64,000 nt of DNA from Diplonema japonicum (lineage: Eukaryota; Euglenozoa; Diplonemea; Diplonemida; Diplonemidae): the NCBI GenBank assembly GCA_964019335.1, contig OZ025748.1, positions 277,249-341,248 on the forward strand. The letters are read 5' to 3'. Below the pieces are notes generated by a model. That model was not told the origin of the DNA and searched no databases. It saw only the letters and a program-made list of their open reading frames with translations. The translations under genes were made by a program, and so were the position numbers. This document shows positions 52,059-62,095 of this stretch, piece after piece; within the stretch, counting starts at the first letter, position 1; each line of letters starts with the position of its first letter.

Positions 52059-53487
52059 ATGATAGACATATTGCTAACGGTGCAGCTTGCGGTGCTGTGC
52101 TGCTGCGCGTACAATGTAGGCAGGCTGTTCGTGCACATCCTCAAGGTGCCCGCCATTACAGGGTACATATTGACAGGTATCACACTGGGCACCATTCACT
52201 TTTGTTACAGGTATTATCTGCGGCCCGCACAATATGGCGCTTATTGGGAGCGACCCCGAGCGTCTGGGAGACTTGAAGAGGATTGAGCAAGGGTGCCTGT
52301 CCATTATAGGCTTGGCAGCGGGGTGTGAGTTGATTATGAAAGAGCTAAAGAGTCAGGGGAAGGCTATCACGTTCACGGTGCTGAGCATCTTGCCCTGCGT
52401 GGCAGGCGTGCTCGGGGTGGTGACAACTAACCTCGTGCCCACCACGGAGATCTTTCAGAAGTTTTCTGCGAACGAGGTGAAGGCCATCTGTTTGATGATG
52501 TCGACGATACTGCTTGCCCGCAGCCCCGCCTCTGCTATCGCTGTAGTGAAGGAGTCAAACGCAGAGGGTGCGTTTACGAAGCTGTGCGTCTGTGCGAGCA
52601 TCGTGCTGGACACATGCGTCGTGTCGCTGTTCGCCATCAACATCAACTTCGCCAAGCTCATCGTCGACGGTGTGCAGATGACTCCCTCTGTCATGATGCA
52701 GCCTTTTGTAAAGCTAGCCCTGTCGGCCATGGTGGGGTACGTCCTGTACCACTTCCTCACTGTTGTCATCATGAAACCGGCGAAGATCCCGCCTCTACAG
52801 AAGTTCCTGCTACGAGCAGTCGGCACATACGTATCGGGTGCCTTTGTATTCTTAGCCTCGGACACCTTAAGGGGCATGGACTCGTATGGCCGGATAGACC
52901 CTTTGCTGTGTTGTGTGGCGTGCGGTGCGTTCTTCTCGAACGCTTCTCCGCCTAAAGAAGAGTTTGTGGCGTTGGTGGACGAGACGCTTCCGTGGACGAA
53001 TATACCTTTTTTTACTTTGGTGGGGTGCAGCTTGTCCTTCAAGGGATTGGGTGGTGTGCTGCCGTTGGTGTTTACCCTCTTCGCAGGGAGGCTTGTGGCA
53101 CTGCTTGTCGGTGCGTGGGCGGGTGCCCACCTCGCAGGGCTACCCAGCGACTACCATCACTTCCGGTGGATGGGGTTCGTGACACAAGCTGGAGTGGCCA
53201 TTGGTCTATGCAAGCAGATTTCACTGGAGTTCCCATACTGGGGAAAAGCTGTGCATGCCGTGTGTGTCTCGTGCATTCTAGTCAATCTCCTCCTCGGTCC
53301 TGTCTGCTTCAAATGGATCCTCCAGCGTGTCGGAGAAGTAACTGAAACTGATGTTATCAACTTCGTAGCAGGGCCGGGGCTTCCTCAATGGCCTGCAGGT
53401 ACACCTAAACACCTCCCCTCGTCAAGGACCACGGGGTCTCCTAAGCACATGCAGACCGAGATCAATGTCATGGAAATGCAAGAGTGA
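52059..53487 (+). CDS. CPA-type Na+(K+)/H+ antiporter, 464 aa
   Basis: Exons 52059-52176 and 52211-53487 join across a 34-nt intron (GTATCA...TACAG), giving VPAITGYILTGIICGPHNMA, the classic second-helix motif of the Kef/NHX-like cation/proton antiporters. Around eleven further hydrophobic helices follow. The motif LLARSPASAIAVVKESNAEG with the acidic helix IVLDTCVVSLFAI corresponds to the ion-binding region of this eukaryotic subgroup. A hydrophilic C-terminus of about 50 residues is rich in Pro and Ser. It probably exchanges monovalent cations for protons across an organelle or plasma membrane. The acceptor CTTACAG precedes the ATG. Confidence 0.88.
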
Positions 53488-53631
53488 AGGCCGTCAAGAA
53501 GTGTTGAAACACCTCCCCCCCTCCGCCCCTTTAAAAAAAATAATGCAAGACTACTTTTTGATTTCCTGTTCTCTATCCTAGTCAGTCACCTTTATTCACA
53601 GGAACCCCCCGTTCCTCCTGGGGTGGTTTTA

Positions 53632-54666
53632 ATGGCCGACAGCCCTACTACGGCAGCTTCATATGTCAGCTTTAAAGATGACGAGTTGAAGGATGCGTTT
53701 TTCAAAGGGGTGGAGGCATCGCCCAAACGGATGGATTTTGGGGAGATCGCTGTCGGAGATGAGTCGGGCGCTGGGGCTCTGCAGCAAGACGGGGAAATAG
53801 GCGGGACAAGGCGCGATGTGACTGTCTTGAAACAGTCGGGTCGGGAACCGTTGTGCATCGACATGGATGACGCAACGATCACACGGGTGGAAGACGGACC
53901 TGCGAGGAGAGCGGGACTGCACGTTGGAGACAAGGTGGTAGCACTGAATGGGAAGCCCATTGCAAACCAAGATGAAGCTGCACAAGTACTGCGGAACGAC
54001 GGCGGCGACACAATCACATTCGGGGTCATCCGACAGAGGCAGCAACAACAGCAACAGCACAACCCACTAGCAGATGCTAATGCTGTTAGCTCGCAACAAC
54101 AACAGCAACAACAGTCGACGGTTGGTCAAAACAAAAGGCTAAGGTCTCGACTGGCAGGGTGGGGTTCGCAACGGCAAGCTGTTGTCCGTTCCCTGCTCTT
54201 GGCTGTTATCACTCTGGCATCGCTTCTCACCTACTTGTTCAGCACCGAAGACGGCACGTGTCAGAAGGAAATCCGCATGTGGATGTTAATTAATATTATT
54301 GCCTTGGGTGTCCTCCTCGTCCTCACCATTCTCTCGAGCAAGATAGCGCTGCGTCTTTGCTACGACAGCGACACGTACTCCAGGAGATGCTCCATCACTG
54401 TCACGGGCATCACGGGCATCTACTCCCTTGCCTGGGTCGTCATTGAGCTCTCCCTCCTCATTGCCTCTTCGCGCAACAGCTGTGGCAACGCTTTCACCGC
54501 AGCGGCAGCCACGGTCGCCATGTTGTTCATCTTCGCAGGCGTTCTCTTCATCCACTACTGTGCCATGTATACCAATTCAGCGGACAACGAGGAAGATGCC
54601 CTGTTGTACAAGTACTACGATCCGCCTGCGGGCGCCAATCAAATTGCAGGGAGGGTGTTCAGTTAG
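53632..54666 (+). CDS. PDZ-domain protein with four TM segments, 344 aa
   Basis: Residues about 70-135 form a PDZ domain (REPLCIDMDDATITRVEDGP, ARRAGLHVGDKVVALNGKPI, then an acidic loop and TITFGVIRQ). Two polyglutamine stretches (residues about 135-165) link it to four hydrophobic helices (VVRSLLLAVITLASLLTYLF, MWMLINIIALGVLLVLTILS, GIYSLAWVVIELSLLIASS, TVAMLFIFAGVLFIHYCAM). A short cytosolic tail ends the protein. The start MADSPTTAASYV follows acceptor ATTCACAG. PDZ domains bind protein C-termini, so this could tether partners to a membrane. No known orthologue recognised. Confidence 0.75.
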   Translation: MADSPTTAASYVSFKDDELKDAFFKGVEASPKRMDFGEIAVGDESGAGALQQDGEIGGTRRDVTVLKQSGREPLCIDMDDATITRVEDGPARRAGLHVGDKVVALNGKPIANQDEAAQVLRNDGGDTITFGVIRQRQQQQQQHNPLADANAVSSQQQQQQQSTVGQNKRLRSRLAGWGSQRQAVVRSLLLAVITLASLLTYLFSTEDGTCQKEIRMWMLINIIALGVLLVLTILSSKIALRLCYDSDTYSRRCSITVTGITGIYSLAWVVIELSLLIASSRNSCGNAFTAAAATVAMLFIFAGVLFIHYCAMYTNSADNEEDALLYKYYDPPAGANQIAGRVFS

Positions 54667-54818
54667 AAGAATTATAGACTGCCTTTTCTTTTTTTTTATA
54701 AGGTATAAATAGATAGTTTGTGTCAGAAAAAAATTCTGTTTTTTTGTTGTAGCATAAGTTGTTCTTTCGTTTTGTGCACACAACGACTTCCATGACCCCG
54801 CACCGCACCACAGGCACG

Positions 54819-57806
54819 ATGTCTGCGCCCAAGGCCATCGTGATTAAGAGCAGCAAGAATGAGGTGAATGGCGAGTACCATATAGTGCCGGACGAGCAAT
54901 GGCTAGGGTACCCTGTGTGGGATCAGCAGACGAAGAGAGGGCAGAGGATATACTCGGACTCTCATGGGCGGTGGATGATAGGAACAAGCAACGCAATGAA
55001 AAAGAACGCAGGCTGGGTGTTGTCCGAGGCCCACAGAGACAGAATGCCGCACAAGGTGGGGACGTGGCTGTCGTTCACAGACGACGGGTGGAAGGTGTTG
55101 CCCATTGAAGTGACAGCCAGTGGCACTGTTTCTATAGAACCAGGCTATCTCCCTCAGAAGACACCTACCCACCTCCGCCGATCTCCTCACACCCGTTCAC
55201 CTCCCCGCTCTGAAAATTCAGAACTTGAATGCCCTGCTTCTCCTTTTTCCTTCGCATCTCCCTCGCGCACGCCGGCAACCTGCTCGCCGGCTCCTCATGA
55301 AAACGTTAAACTCTCTGCTATGGTAGCTGCATTGCAAGACCAACTTAAAGGCAGCAAAACGGCATTGATAGAAGCCACGGAAGAACTAGAGAAGAAACAG
55401 GCAGAGCTAAACGTGATGAGAAATCAGATGCAGAGCACAGAGACGATTCTCGCGGCGGTGAAGGAAGAGCGCGACAAGCTTACGGCAGACACTGACAAGC
55501 ACATCGCAAGTATGCTGAGTTACAAGCCAGGCAAGCAGACGACAGGCGTGCAGACGGCATGCGAGGTTGGCTGCCCTGGGTGCGGGGGCAACGCCTCCAT
55601 CGGGTGCGAACAATGGTGCCCCAGTAAATGGCATTCTCCTCTAATCAGCACCAGTACTGGTGACTCGTGGAAAGGGCTCTCGTTCCAGGCGTGCAAAGGC
55701 GTTCAGCTGAGCGATGGCGGCACGTTTGTTGCGAAGGGGACGGGCGGGCCTTCGACAACAGTAGTGGCGAACAAGACAGTTAGTGAAGGCAGCCACCGCG
55801 TGGCGTACACAATAGAAGGTCTCTACGGGAGCGGTAAGAGGTCGTGCGTCGGGATAAGTGGAACGCACCAGCTAGACCTGCGTGCCGACGGCTGTGTACT
55901 GGTCAACGGTGAGGTAAAGGGTGTCCTCGCCCCTTTCAAGGAAGGCAGCATTGTCATAGTCACTGTTGACATCACTGTTGGCACTGGGCATGCATATGGC
56001 AGCGTCGTGTTCTCTGTCGATGGGACCGAAGGCAACTTCAAGCTCCCGCCCTCGCCTGCGCACCACCTCTCGCCGTGTGTGCGGCTTGTCGCAGAAGGCG
56101 ATGCCGTGCGTGTGGATGCAATTCCCGAAGACGCCCTGCAGCGCAGCGATATTAAGCAGCAGCTTGTCGAAAAGCAGGCAAGGCTGCGATTAACTGAAGA
56201 AACGAATACAAAGCTCCAGCAACAGCTGGCGCTTGCGTACGATTGCGTGGATGTGGCCGCACGGCACATGTCAGAAGTAGACAAGTGTGTGCAGGTCGCT
56301 CCACCCATCGACGACGCGGGGACGCAGACCTTTGTGGAAACTTATGAAATAGCCACCGCCACCCAGCATGCACCGCAATACGAGCACGGCTGCCAGACAG
56401 AACAACCAGAGCGCTATGCTGTATCTCAGCAGACCGAAAGGGAAGAAACCGTAGCCATGTGCAGCACTGGAACCGACGCATCCCAAGACGCGCCACTCGT
56501 TGACTCTGAAGTCCAAACCGACCTCCCGCCTGCCATCGTCCCCGTGAAACCCATCAGTTCGCTGTTCCACCTTCAAGCAGAGCCTATTGTGTGTTATAAG
56601 GAAGAAGCATCCCCAGTGTTGGTACCTGTGCCCACTGAGCCTCCTGAAACAAGCGATTTCACAGGAGGTCCAGTAGGGCCGAGCTCGCGCACGTGTGGGC
56701 TGCAGTGCGAAAGGGGTGTTGCTGTGAAGAAGGTTCCAAGCGGTAACAGCAATGCGCAGACAGCGATCAGCGGGGACATCACGCATGTCGCCACAGTGGC
56801 GCAGATGCTGGCAGCCATTGACGAGGACGATTGGGAAGCAGCATTTGAGGTGTACCCTGACGGCCAGCACCTGTCAGTGGAGGTGGGCAAGCAGCTGCTG
56901 TATCGCTTGGAGCAGAGGATGCAGCCTTCAGTACCCGCTGCGCGAGTGTTGTCAACCACAGCGACTCAGGTGGACGACGAGACGCCAGCCGCCATCGTTA
57001 ATATTTTGGAAGCCTTCAACAACGGCCTTCCGCTGCCTGTAGATGACACAGTTGCTGGCGGCTTGGCACAGCTCTTGATGGAGCCACTCTCCAAGTTGCA
57101 CTCGAAGCTCAACGAGCCAAAGGCCAGCTTGGCTGGTGTCCAGATGCTGCTGGCTGCCATGAGTCGGAAGGAGCACGCAAACACAGTGCTCACGAAGATG
57201 TTCCCCAAAGGTCTTCCAGATGAGTGCAGTGACGCAGCACAGCAAGTATACATGATGACAAAGAGAAGCGATAAGTCGAAGAGAAGGTGCACGCGCGTAT
57301 TAGAGCACGTGCACAAGGTTATGTGTCTAGTGAAGTACTGGTGTTTGTGGGTGAGGACATGTACGAGGAAGGAGTGCAAGCCGCCGCCTTTAACAACGCT
57401 GCCACCTTTGCCACGTGAAATCCGGTTGCCAAAAAAGCAGACGGCGAACGAGCTTCTGAGGGAGATTTTGCAAAGGCCGGAACCACCTGCGCCTGCCACA
57501 CCTCCGCGGGAGGATCTTATGTGCACGCCTGTCACTGCGGAGGTGAGGAAGTTGATGCAGCAGTCTCTTCCCACACCAGACTACTCCCCTCTTGCTACCT
57601 CCAGGAAGGTGTCTCCCAAGAGGACGCGGCAGGCCGACTGCCGCCACGACCCGACCTTCAGGAGCGTCTACCAGGAACTGGTCATGACGAATGATGACAG
57701 GTATGCGTAAGGGTGTAAGGGTGTGGGTATTTAGAACACAACAAACAGCGACTGCGACACACCGACCCTCCACATCAACAGGCACATGAGGCACATATTG
57801 TCGTGA
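54819..57806 (+). CDS. Large protein with SPRY-like domain and coiled coils, about 967 aa
   Basis: The start MSAPKAIVIKSSKNEVNG lies 5 bases after the acceptor CACCACAG; an in-frame ATG at 54792 is the alternative. The N-terminus (NGEYHIVPDEQWLGYPVWDQ, then RIYSDSHGRWMIGTS) resembles the small beta domain with a G-x-Y...P-V-(Y/W) pattern common in protists. A coiled coil (about 170-225) and a SPRY/concanavalin-like domain (about 285-440; RVAYTIEG, SVVFSVDGTEGNF) follow, then repeated xQT motifs (GVQT, GTQT, GCQT, SQQT, EVQT) and a helical region. The main frame stops at 57710, but a donor GTATGC at 57701 and acceptor AACAG at 57781 would give the ending DDRHMRHILS. Function unknown. Confidence 0.68.
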
Positions 57807-58072
57807 ATCACTTGTTTCCTTGGACACGTCAACGTGTCACAAATAAAGATCTTTCCCCCCTCCTTTTTAGATATTTTGTTCTTCTGTTGGTTAACGCCCA
57901 TGGTCAGCGGGCAGGATGTTTTGTTCACACAGGGGGGATACCGTTGTTGTTGTTTTGGTATTAAAAAAAAACAAAAAGAAACAGTACAGACGTTTTTATT
58001 CCAGCCCCCCCCCCCCCCCCCCCCCCACCTCAGGTTTTAATACTTGTCAAAAAAAGAAGAAAAAAAACAAAA

Positions 58073-58555
58073 ATGGGTGTCGGCATATCTACTATTGTGG
58101 ATGTTGTGATTCTGGCAACGAGCATCACAGTGCAGGTGACGGTGCGGGGGAATGAGCATGAGTGGGAGAGCCCTCTTCACTGTGCGGCGTTCCGGGCGCC
58201 CTCTACAGGCTCGAAGTTTAATTGGAACCGTGGGCACACGGAGAGGAGGTGGCTACCAGCAGGGGGCGGCAGCTATGTGATGCCAACCATCGAGAGGGAT
58301 TTTTACGGAATGGCCATTACCTCAAACACGCGGTATGTAGTGAAGTGTGGTGTCGACCCAGACTGGGCTTTCAAGAAGTATCTCAAGACGGAAGTGAAGA
58401 CTCTACGTCTGTCCCCGCCGCCAGAACCAAGGGTACGTAAGCCCGCCAAGCCTGCCATAAAGACTGCGCCTGGGAAAGCCCCTCGAGAGCCACCAACCAG
58501 GGCATCCAGGGCATCAGGTTGTTTTTTCTTCGCCGTTCACTTCGGCATGTGTTAG
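58073..58555 (+). CDS. Small protein of unknown function, 160 aa
   Basis: The ATG follows a C-tract with CTCAG and an A-rich leader, as for other genes here. MGVGISTI could be N-myristoylated. Residues about 1-110 look beta-rich (VVILATSITVQVTVRGNEHE, WLPAGGGSYVMPTIERDFYG), and 115-150 are a Pro/Lys/Arg tail (PPPEPRVRKPAKPAIKTAPG). The last residues, CFFFAVHFGMC, are odd after such a tail, and GTTGTT at about 58519 could be an intron donor, so the C-terminus is uncertain. No family recognised. Confidence 0.55.
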   Translation: MGVGISTIVDVVILATSITVQVTVRGNEHEWESPLHCAAFRAPSTGSKFNWNRGHTERRWLPAGGGSYVMPTIERDFYGMAITSNTRYVVKCGVDPDWAFKKYLKTEVKTLRLSPPPEPRVRKPAKPAIKTAPGKAPREPPTRASRASGCFFFAVHFGMC

Positions 58556-60075
58556 TGTCGTACTTCCCCGACTTCCTTTAACTCATTTATACATATTTTT
58601 GGTTTGTTATAACAACCCCTGTATCATCGAAGCACAAATAAAAAAAGGAAAAAAAGCTGTCAGGTGGCTAACGAGACTTTATTGGTAACATTATCCCTCT
58701 CGTGCGAGACCAAACTAGCTTTTTTTTTTTTTTTTTAAAGCGAGTCAAAATGAGTGGGCACTGTGCACTTTTGCCCTCTCAGTGCAATGGGTAACAGAGA
58801 AAGGCATGGGGCTTGACCAAGTGATGGGTTTAATAGTACCAACGCAAAGCCGAGTACCTAACCTCACAAAAGTCTTAACCATTTCTTTTTTGTCTTTTGA
58901 AGTTTCTCTCTCTCTCTCTCTCTTCCTTTTTTTTCCCATTACCGTAGTACCAATTGGTAAAGATTTTTTTTTTGCTAACTTACGAAAGAGTACTGATGTC
59001 AGAAATGTCAACAACAATAGAAAGAAAAAAATGAAGACTTGTGACATCGTTTCTTTTTTTTTTTGTTCTCTTTATCTTTTTCCCTACCCTTTTTTGTGTA
59101 TTCTTTTTTTTGTTGGGGGGGGGACCGAAAGAGAAGAGTAATGGACACGCCGGTTTAAGAGAGGGGTGAACCTAGTGAAGGAGAGCCCCTTTTCTTTGTG
59201 TTTCGCCACATGTGCTTACTTCTCCCCTCTCCCCCCCCTTTTTTTTTCCATTCCCCCGCCGGTATCGCTCTGGGGTCCTTAAGGTCCTCAAGTGGGATTT
59301 GCGCACTGAACATCCTTTTCTGATAACAGGGAAAAAGAACAAATGGGAGAGGAGAAAAATAAAATGCAGCCTTTTTCAGCGACAGTCTTCTTTAGGTCGT
59401 CTGTTAGGGGCGTCATAGAAGCATTTTCCCCCCAATTCATTACAAAAAAAAAAAAAAAAAATAAATAAAAAAAATTGGTCAGAAGTTTTCTGTACCTGCG
59501 ATAAAATCTTTTTTTTTTCTCTTTCTTCCGCCGGTGGGTCGTTAATCAACACCTTCCTGTTAGTTCATCGCAATCGATGAAAAATAACAAAAATAAAAAA
59601 TTGGGTGAATGACAGGGAGGGGGGAGGTGAGGGGTTCTTAACACATTTCACCCCTCCTCTGCATTGACTTTTTGAAGAATCCTTCAATTAACGACAATCT
59701 TAACTAACCATACTTACTCAATAAGAATTTTAAAGAAAAAAGAAAGACTTCCCCTTACTTTCTTTTTTTCTCTTTTTCTTTTCTTTTTTTTTTGAAGCTA
59801 GCTGTGCGCCTCCTGTAGTAAAGTAGACAGTGCTTATGCCACAGGCCTCCTTTATCTCTTATTTATATATTTTACTTTGCCTCTTTAGCATTCACTGCAA
59901 AAGGAAAGAGGCATCTGTCGTTTTCTTTTCCCGTCTTTTTTTCTTCTTTTTCTTTTTTCTTCTTGGTAGACAATGGGGGACGTTCCAAACAGGATTTTCT
60001 TCTTTTGTGGTGATGTGTTTTTCCTGTTTTGATTTTCTTCTTCCCCCGCTCTATGCTTTTTCGCATGGACATTGG
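58556..60075. other. 1.5-kb convergent strand-switch region
   Basis: The region separates the last + gene from the only - gene, so both coding strands end here. It is A/T-rich with (TC)n near 58904-58921, T-runs, and A-runs at about 59442-59475. A weak copy of the dispersed repeat C sequence lies at 59815-59858. The remaining reading frames are tract-derived. A transcription-termination role is expected for such a site but no motif shows it. Confidence 0.6.
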
Positions 60076-61518
60076 TCACTCTGCCCCTTTCCCCTTTTTG
60101 ATTTCTCCCTCTTTACCCCTCCTAAATTTTACCCCCTGCCCCACGCATTCCTCCCCAGTTTGTTTTTGAATTTGCCTCTTCTTCTCCTCCCCTTTAAAAA
60201 AAAAAAAAAAAGAAGAGACCCACTCCTTCCTCCCGGGTTTGAATTGGTGGACTTGGGGTTCAGCTTCTTCTACTTCTTCTTTTGTTCCACTACTGAGGTC
60301 AATTACTTGCTGTTGGAGCTCTTTGACAAGTTCAATCCGGTCTTCCTCGTGTGCTGCTCTCTTAGCTTCGAGCGCCTGTGCTTCTTCAAGCTGCTCTTCA
60401 AGCTTTGCCATCGCATCCCTAGCGGCTGCTTCGATTGCTTGCTTCTCAAGATCTTCCATTGCTCTCGTCTTCTCTTCTTCAAGTGCGGAGTCCTTGGCTT
60501 CAATCTCCTGCACCTCCTTCAGCTGTGCTTCGAGCTTGGTGACGGTGTCGTTGCTTTGCTGCATCAGTTCATCATACGCAGCAACCTGACGCTCCAGCTC
60601 CTCAACAGCGGCAATCCTCTTCTCTTCGTGTTCTGCACGCTCTTTCTCCATGTCACGAGATGCCTGTGCCTCTGCCTCGAGGGCTGCAATAGTGTCAACA
60701 GCCACAGAGTCAGGAGACGTCTCTATGCTTTTCATCGTGCGAAGCTTCTCTTCCGTCACCATGTTGTCATTCTTGAGCTGCTTTACCTTGTCTTCAACCT
60801 CTTTCGTGTGCTTCTCAAGTTCCTCGAACGCCTTGATCCTTTCTTCTTCTTGCACTGCTCGTTCACGTTCCAGTTGCCGTGCCTCTTCCTGCTGTGCTTC
60901 AAGCGCAGCGATAGTCTCCCTCGCTTGTGTTTCAGATTCGGAAGGTGCCTTATTTTCATTGGGTTCGCATTCCTTGGCCTTCTCTTCGTGTTCTTTGAGC
61001 TGGGCTTCGAGCTTCGAGATCAGTTCCTTTTTTTGTTCAGAACCTGCGTCTGTGGCAACAGGCTTGCTTAAGGCGGCTTGTTGGTCTTCCATGGTTTTGA
61101 TTCTCTCTTCTTCAAATGCGGACCTCTTGGACTCAAGCTCGTGTGCTTCCTCCAGCTGCGCCTCAAGTTTTGCGATAGTTTCTCGTGATTGTTCGAGTTC
61201 TGTGCTGTGCTGTGCATCGTGGGAAGAGTTCTCAACTTCCAGCTTCTTCAACTGTACTTCGAGCTTGGTGGTTGTCTCCCTGCTGGCGCTCTCTTCAGAG
61301 GTCCGGTTCGACTCAAGTTGCCTTTCAAGTTCCTCCACTGTCTTGATCCTCCCCTCTTCGTTTGCAGATATCTTTGCTTCTAGTTCTTGTGCCTCCTTGA
61401 GCTGGGCTTCCAACGAGTCGATTATCATCTGCAAGTCCCGTTGCTGCGAGCTGTTACTACCCTCCAGTGCCTTGATCCTCTCCTCCTCGTGCGCGGATCT
61501 TTTTGTTTCAAGCTCCAT
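60076..61518 (-). CDS. Repetitive coiled-coil protein, apparently 5'-truncated (about 480 aa)
   Basis: The minus strand encodes an almost uninterrupted coiled coil built from a degenerate unit of about 60 residues (for example KLEAQLKEAQELEAKISANE then EGRIKTVEELERQ), present six to seven times. The first unit starts in mid-repeat at ELETKRSAHEEERIKALE; its expected first half is absent, and 4 bases upstream of the ATG an inverted 38-nt spliced-leader sequence begins (61523-61560). The gene was therefore probably cut there by insertion or rearrangement, or has acquired a new start. The end (GRKEWVSSFFFFF and onward) is tract-derived, and the true C-terminus or an intron may lie near 60235. 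It is the only minus-strand gene in the window. Confidence 0.6.
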   Translation of the reverse strand: MELETKRSAHEEERIKALEGSNSSQQRDLQMIIDSLEAQLKEAQELEAKISANEEGRIKTVEELERQLESNRTSEESASRETTTKLEVQLKKLEVENSSHDAQHSTELEQSRETIAKLEAQLEEAHELESKRSAFEEERIKTMEDQQAALSKPVATDAGSEQKKELISKLEAQLKEHEEKAKECEPNENKAPSESETQARETIAALEAQQEEARQLERERAVQEEERIKAFEELEKHTKEVEDKVKQLKNDNMVTEEKLRTMKSIETSPDSVAVDTIAALEAEAQASRDMEKERAEHEEKRIAAVEELERQVAAYDELMQQSNDTVTKLEAQLKEVQEIEAKDSALEEEKTRAMEDLEKQAIEAAARDAMAKLEEQLEEAQALEAKRAAHEEDRIELVKELQQQVIDLSSGTKEEVEEAEPQVHQFKPGRKEWVSSFFFFFKGEEKKRQIQKQTGEECVGQGVKFRRGKEGEIKKGKGAE

Positions 61519-61522
61519 CCAC

Positions 61523-61560
61523 ACCAACGATTCTAAAGCTACAGTTTCTGTACTTTATTG
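61523..61560 (+). repeat. Spliced-leader exon-like sequence, copy 1 (38 nt)
   Basis: Starts ACCAACGATTCTAAAGC and ends CAGTTTCTGTACTTTATTG. The 3' part equals the conserved end of kinetoplastid and diplonemid leader exons. It is followed by CCCTA, not by a GT splice donor, and five bases later by a second copy. No SL RNA intron or Sm-binding site follows, so it is not a functional SL RNA gene. Confidence 0.88.
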
Positions 61561-61565
61561 CCCTA

Positions 61566-61603
61566 ACCAACGATTCTAAAGCTACAGTTTCTGTACTTTA
61601 TTG
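61566..61603 (+). repeat. Spliced-leader exon-like sequence, copy 2 (38 nt)
   Basis: Identical to copy 1. The next bases, GTCGTTCGTGTTCTGCTGG, are shared with the sequence after copy 3 at 62849, so from here on the leader is the 5' end of a repeated element. Confidence 0.88.
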
Positions 61604-62095
61604 GTCGTTCGTGTTCTGCTGGTGCCTGCCGCCTCTGCCTGGGTTTGCCGCTGCGTCCGTCGTCCGTCGTCACCGGGGGGGTTGTTTTGCCCGTCGGCCT
61701 GCCCGCTGCTCAACGAAAGGATCCCCTCCCCCCCAACACACACTATAAAACAAAAAAAAAAAAAATGGATCCAAGACAACTCGCAGGAGGAGGTGACCGC
61801 AGCCGTCATGGCACCGAGACCCACCCAACCAGACAATCTGGTTGGGCAGTATGAATCCCCACCCCCAGCCCCTAGATCCCCCCACCCCCCTTTAGAAAAA
61901 AAAATAATAAAATAAAAAAATCACAAGTAGAGACCGCGGTTTTGACCGCTGCAACCGCCCCTGCTACAGCCACGGCCGCCCCAGCCGCAGCCACGACCGA
62001 CACAACCACGATCGCCGCAGCCGCCCCTGCTGCCTTGAACGCTGCAGCCGCCCCTGCCGCAAGCCCGACCTCCGCAGCCGACCCTGCCATAGTTG
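61566..62095 (+). mobile_element. SL-headed repeat element, copy 1 (about 530 bp)
   Basis: The element begins with the 38-nt leader and continues with a GC-rich leader region (CTGCCTGGGTTTGCCGCTGC, then GGGGGGTTGTTTTGCCCGTC), an A-run just before ATGGATCCAAGAC, a short frame (MDPRQLAGGGDRSRHGTETH...), a purine-rich A/T stretch, and an Ala-codon-rich GCC/GCA segment that ends about 62095. The same order recurs from 62811. An mRNA-like 5' leader, an A-run before the ATG and no inverted repeats suggest a retroposed trans-spliced transcript; no transposase or reverse transcriptase is present. The right boundary is approximate. Confidence 0.6.

Noticed and set aside
59830-61071. A 413-codon + strand frame rich in Leu, Phe and Cys
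   Set aside because: It is the antisense of the minus-strand coiled-coil gene; heptad Glu/Lys/Leu codons reversed give Leu/Phe/Cys runs.
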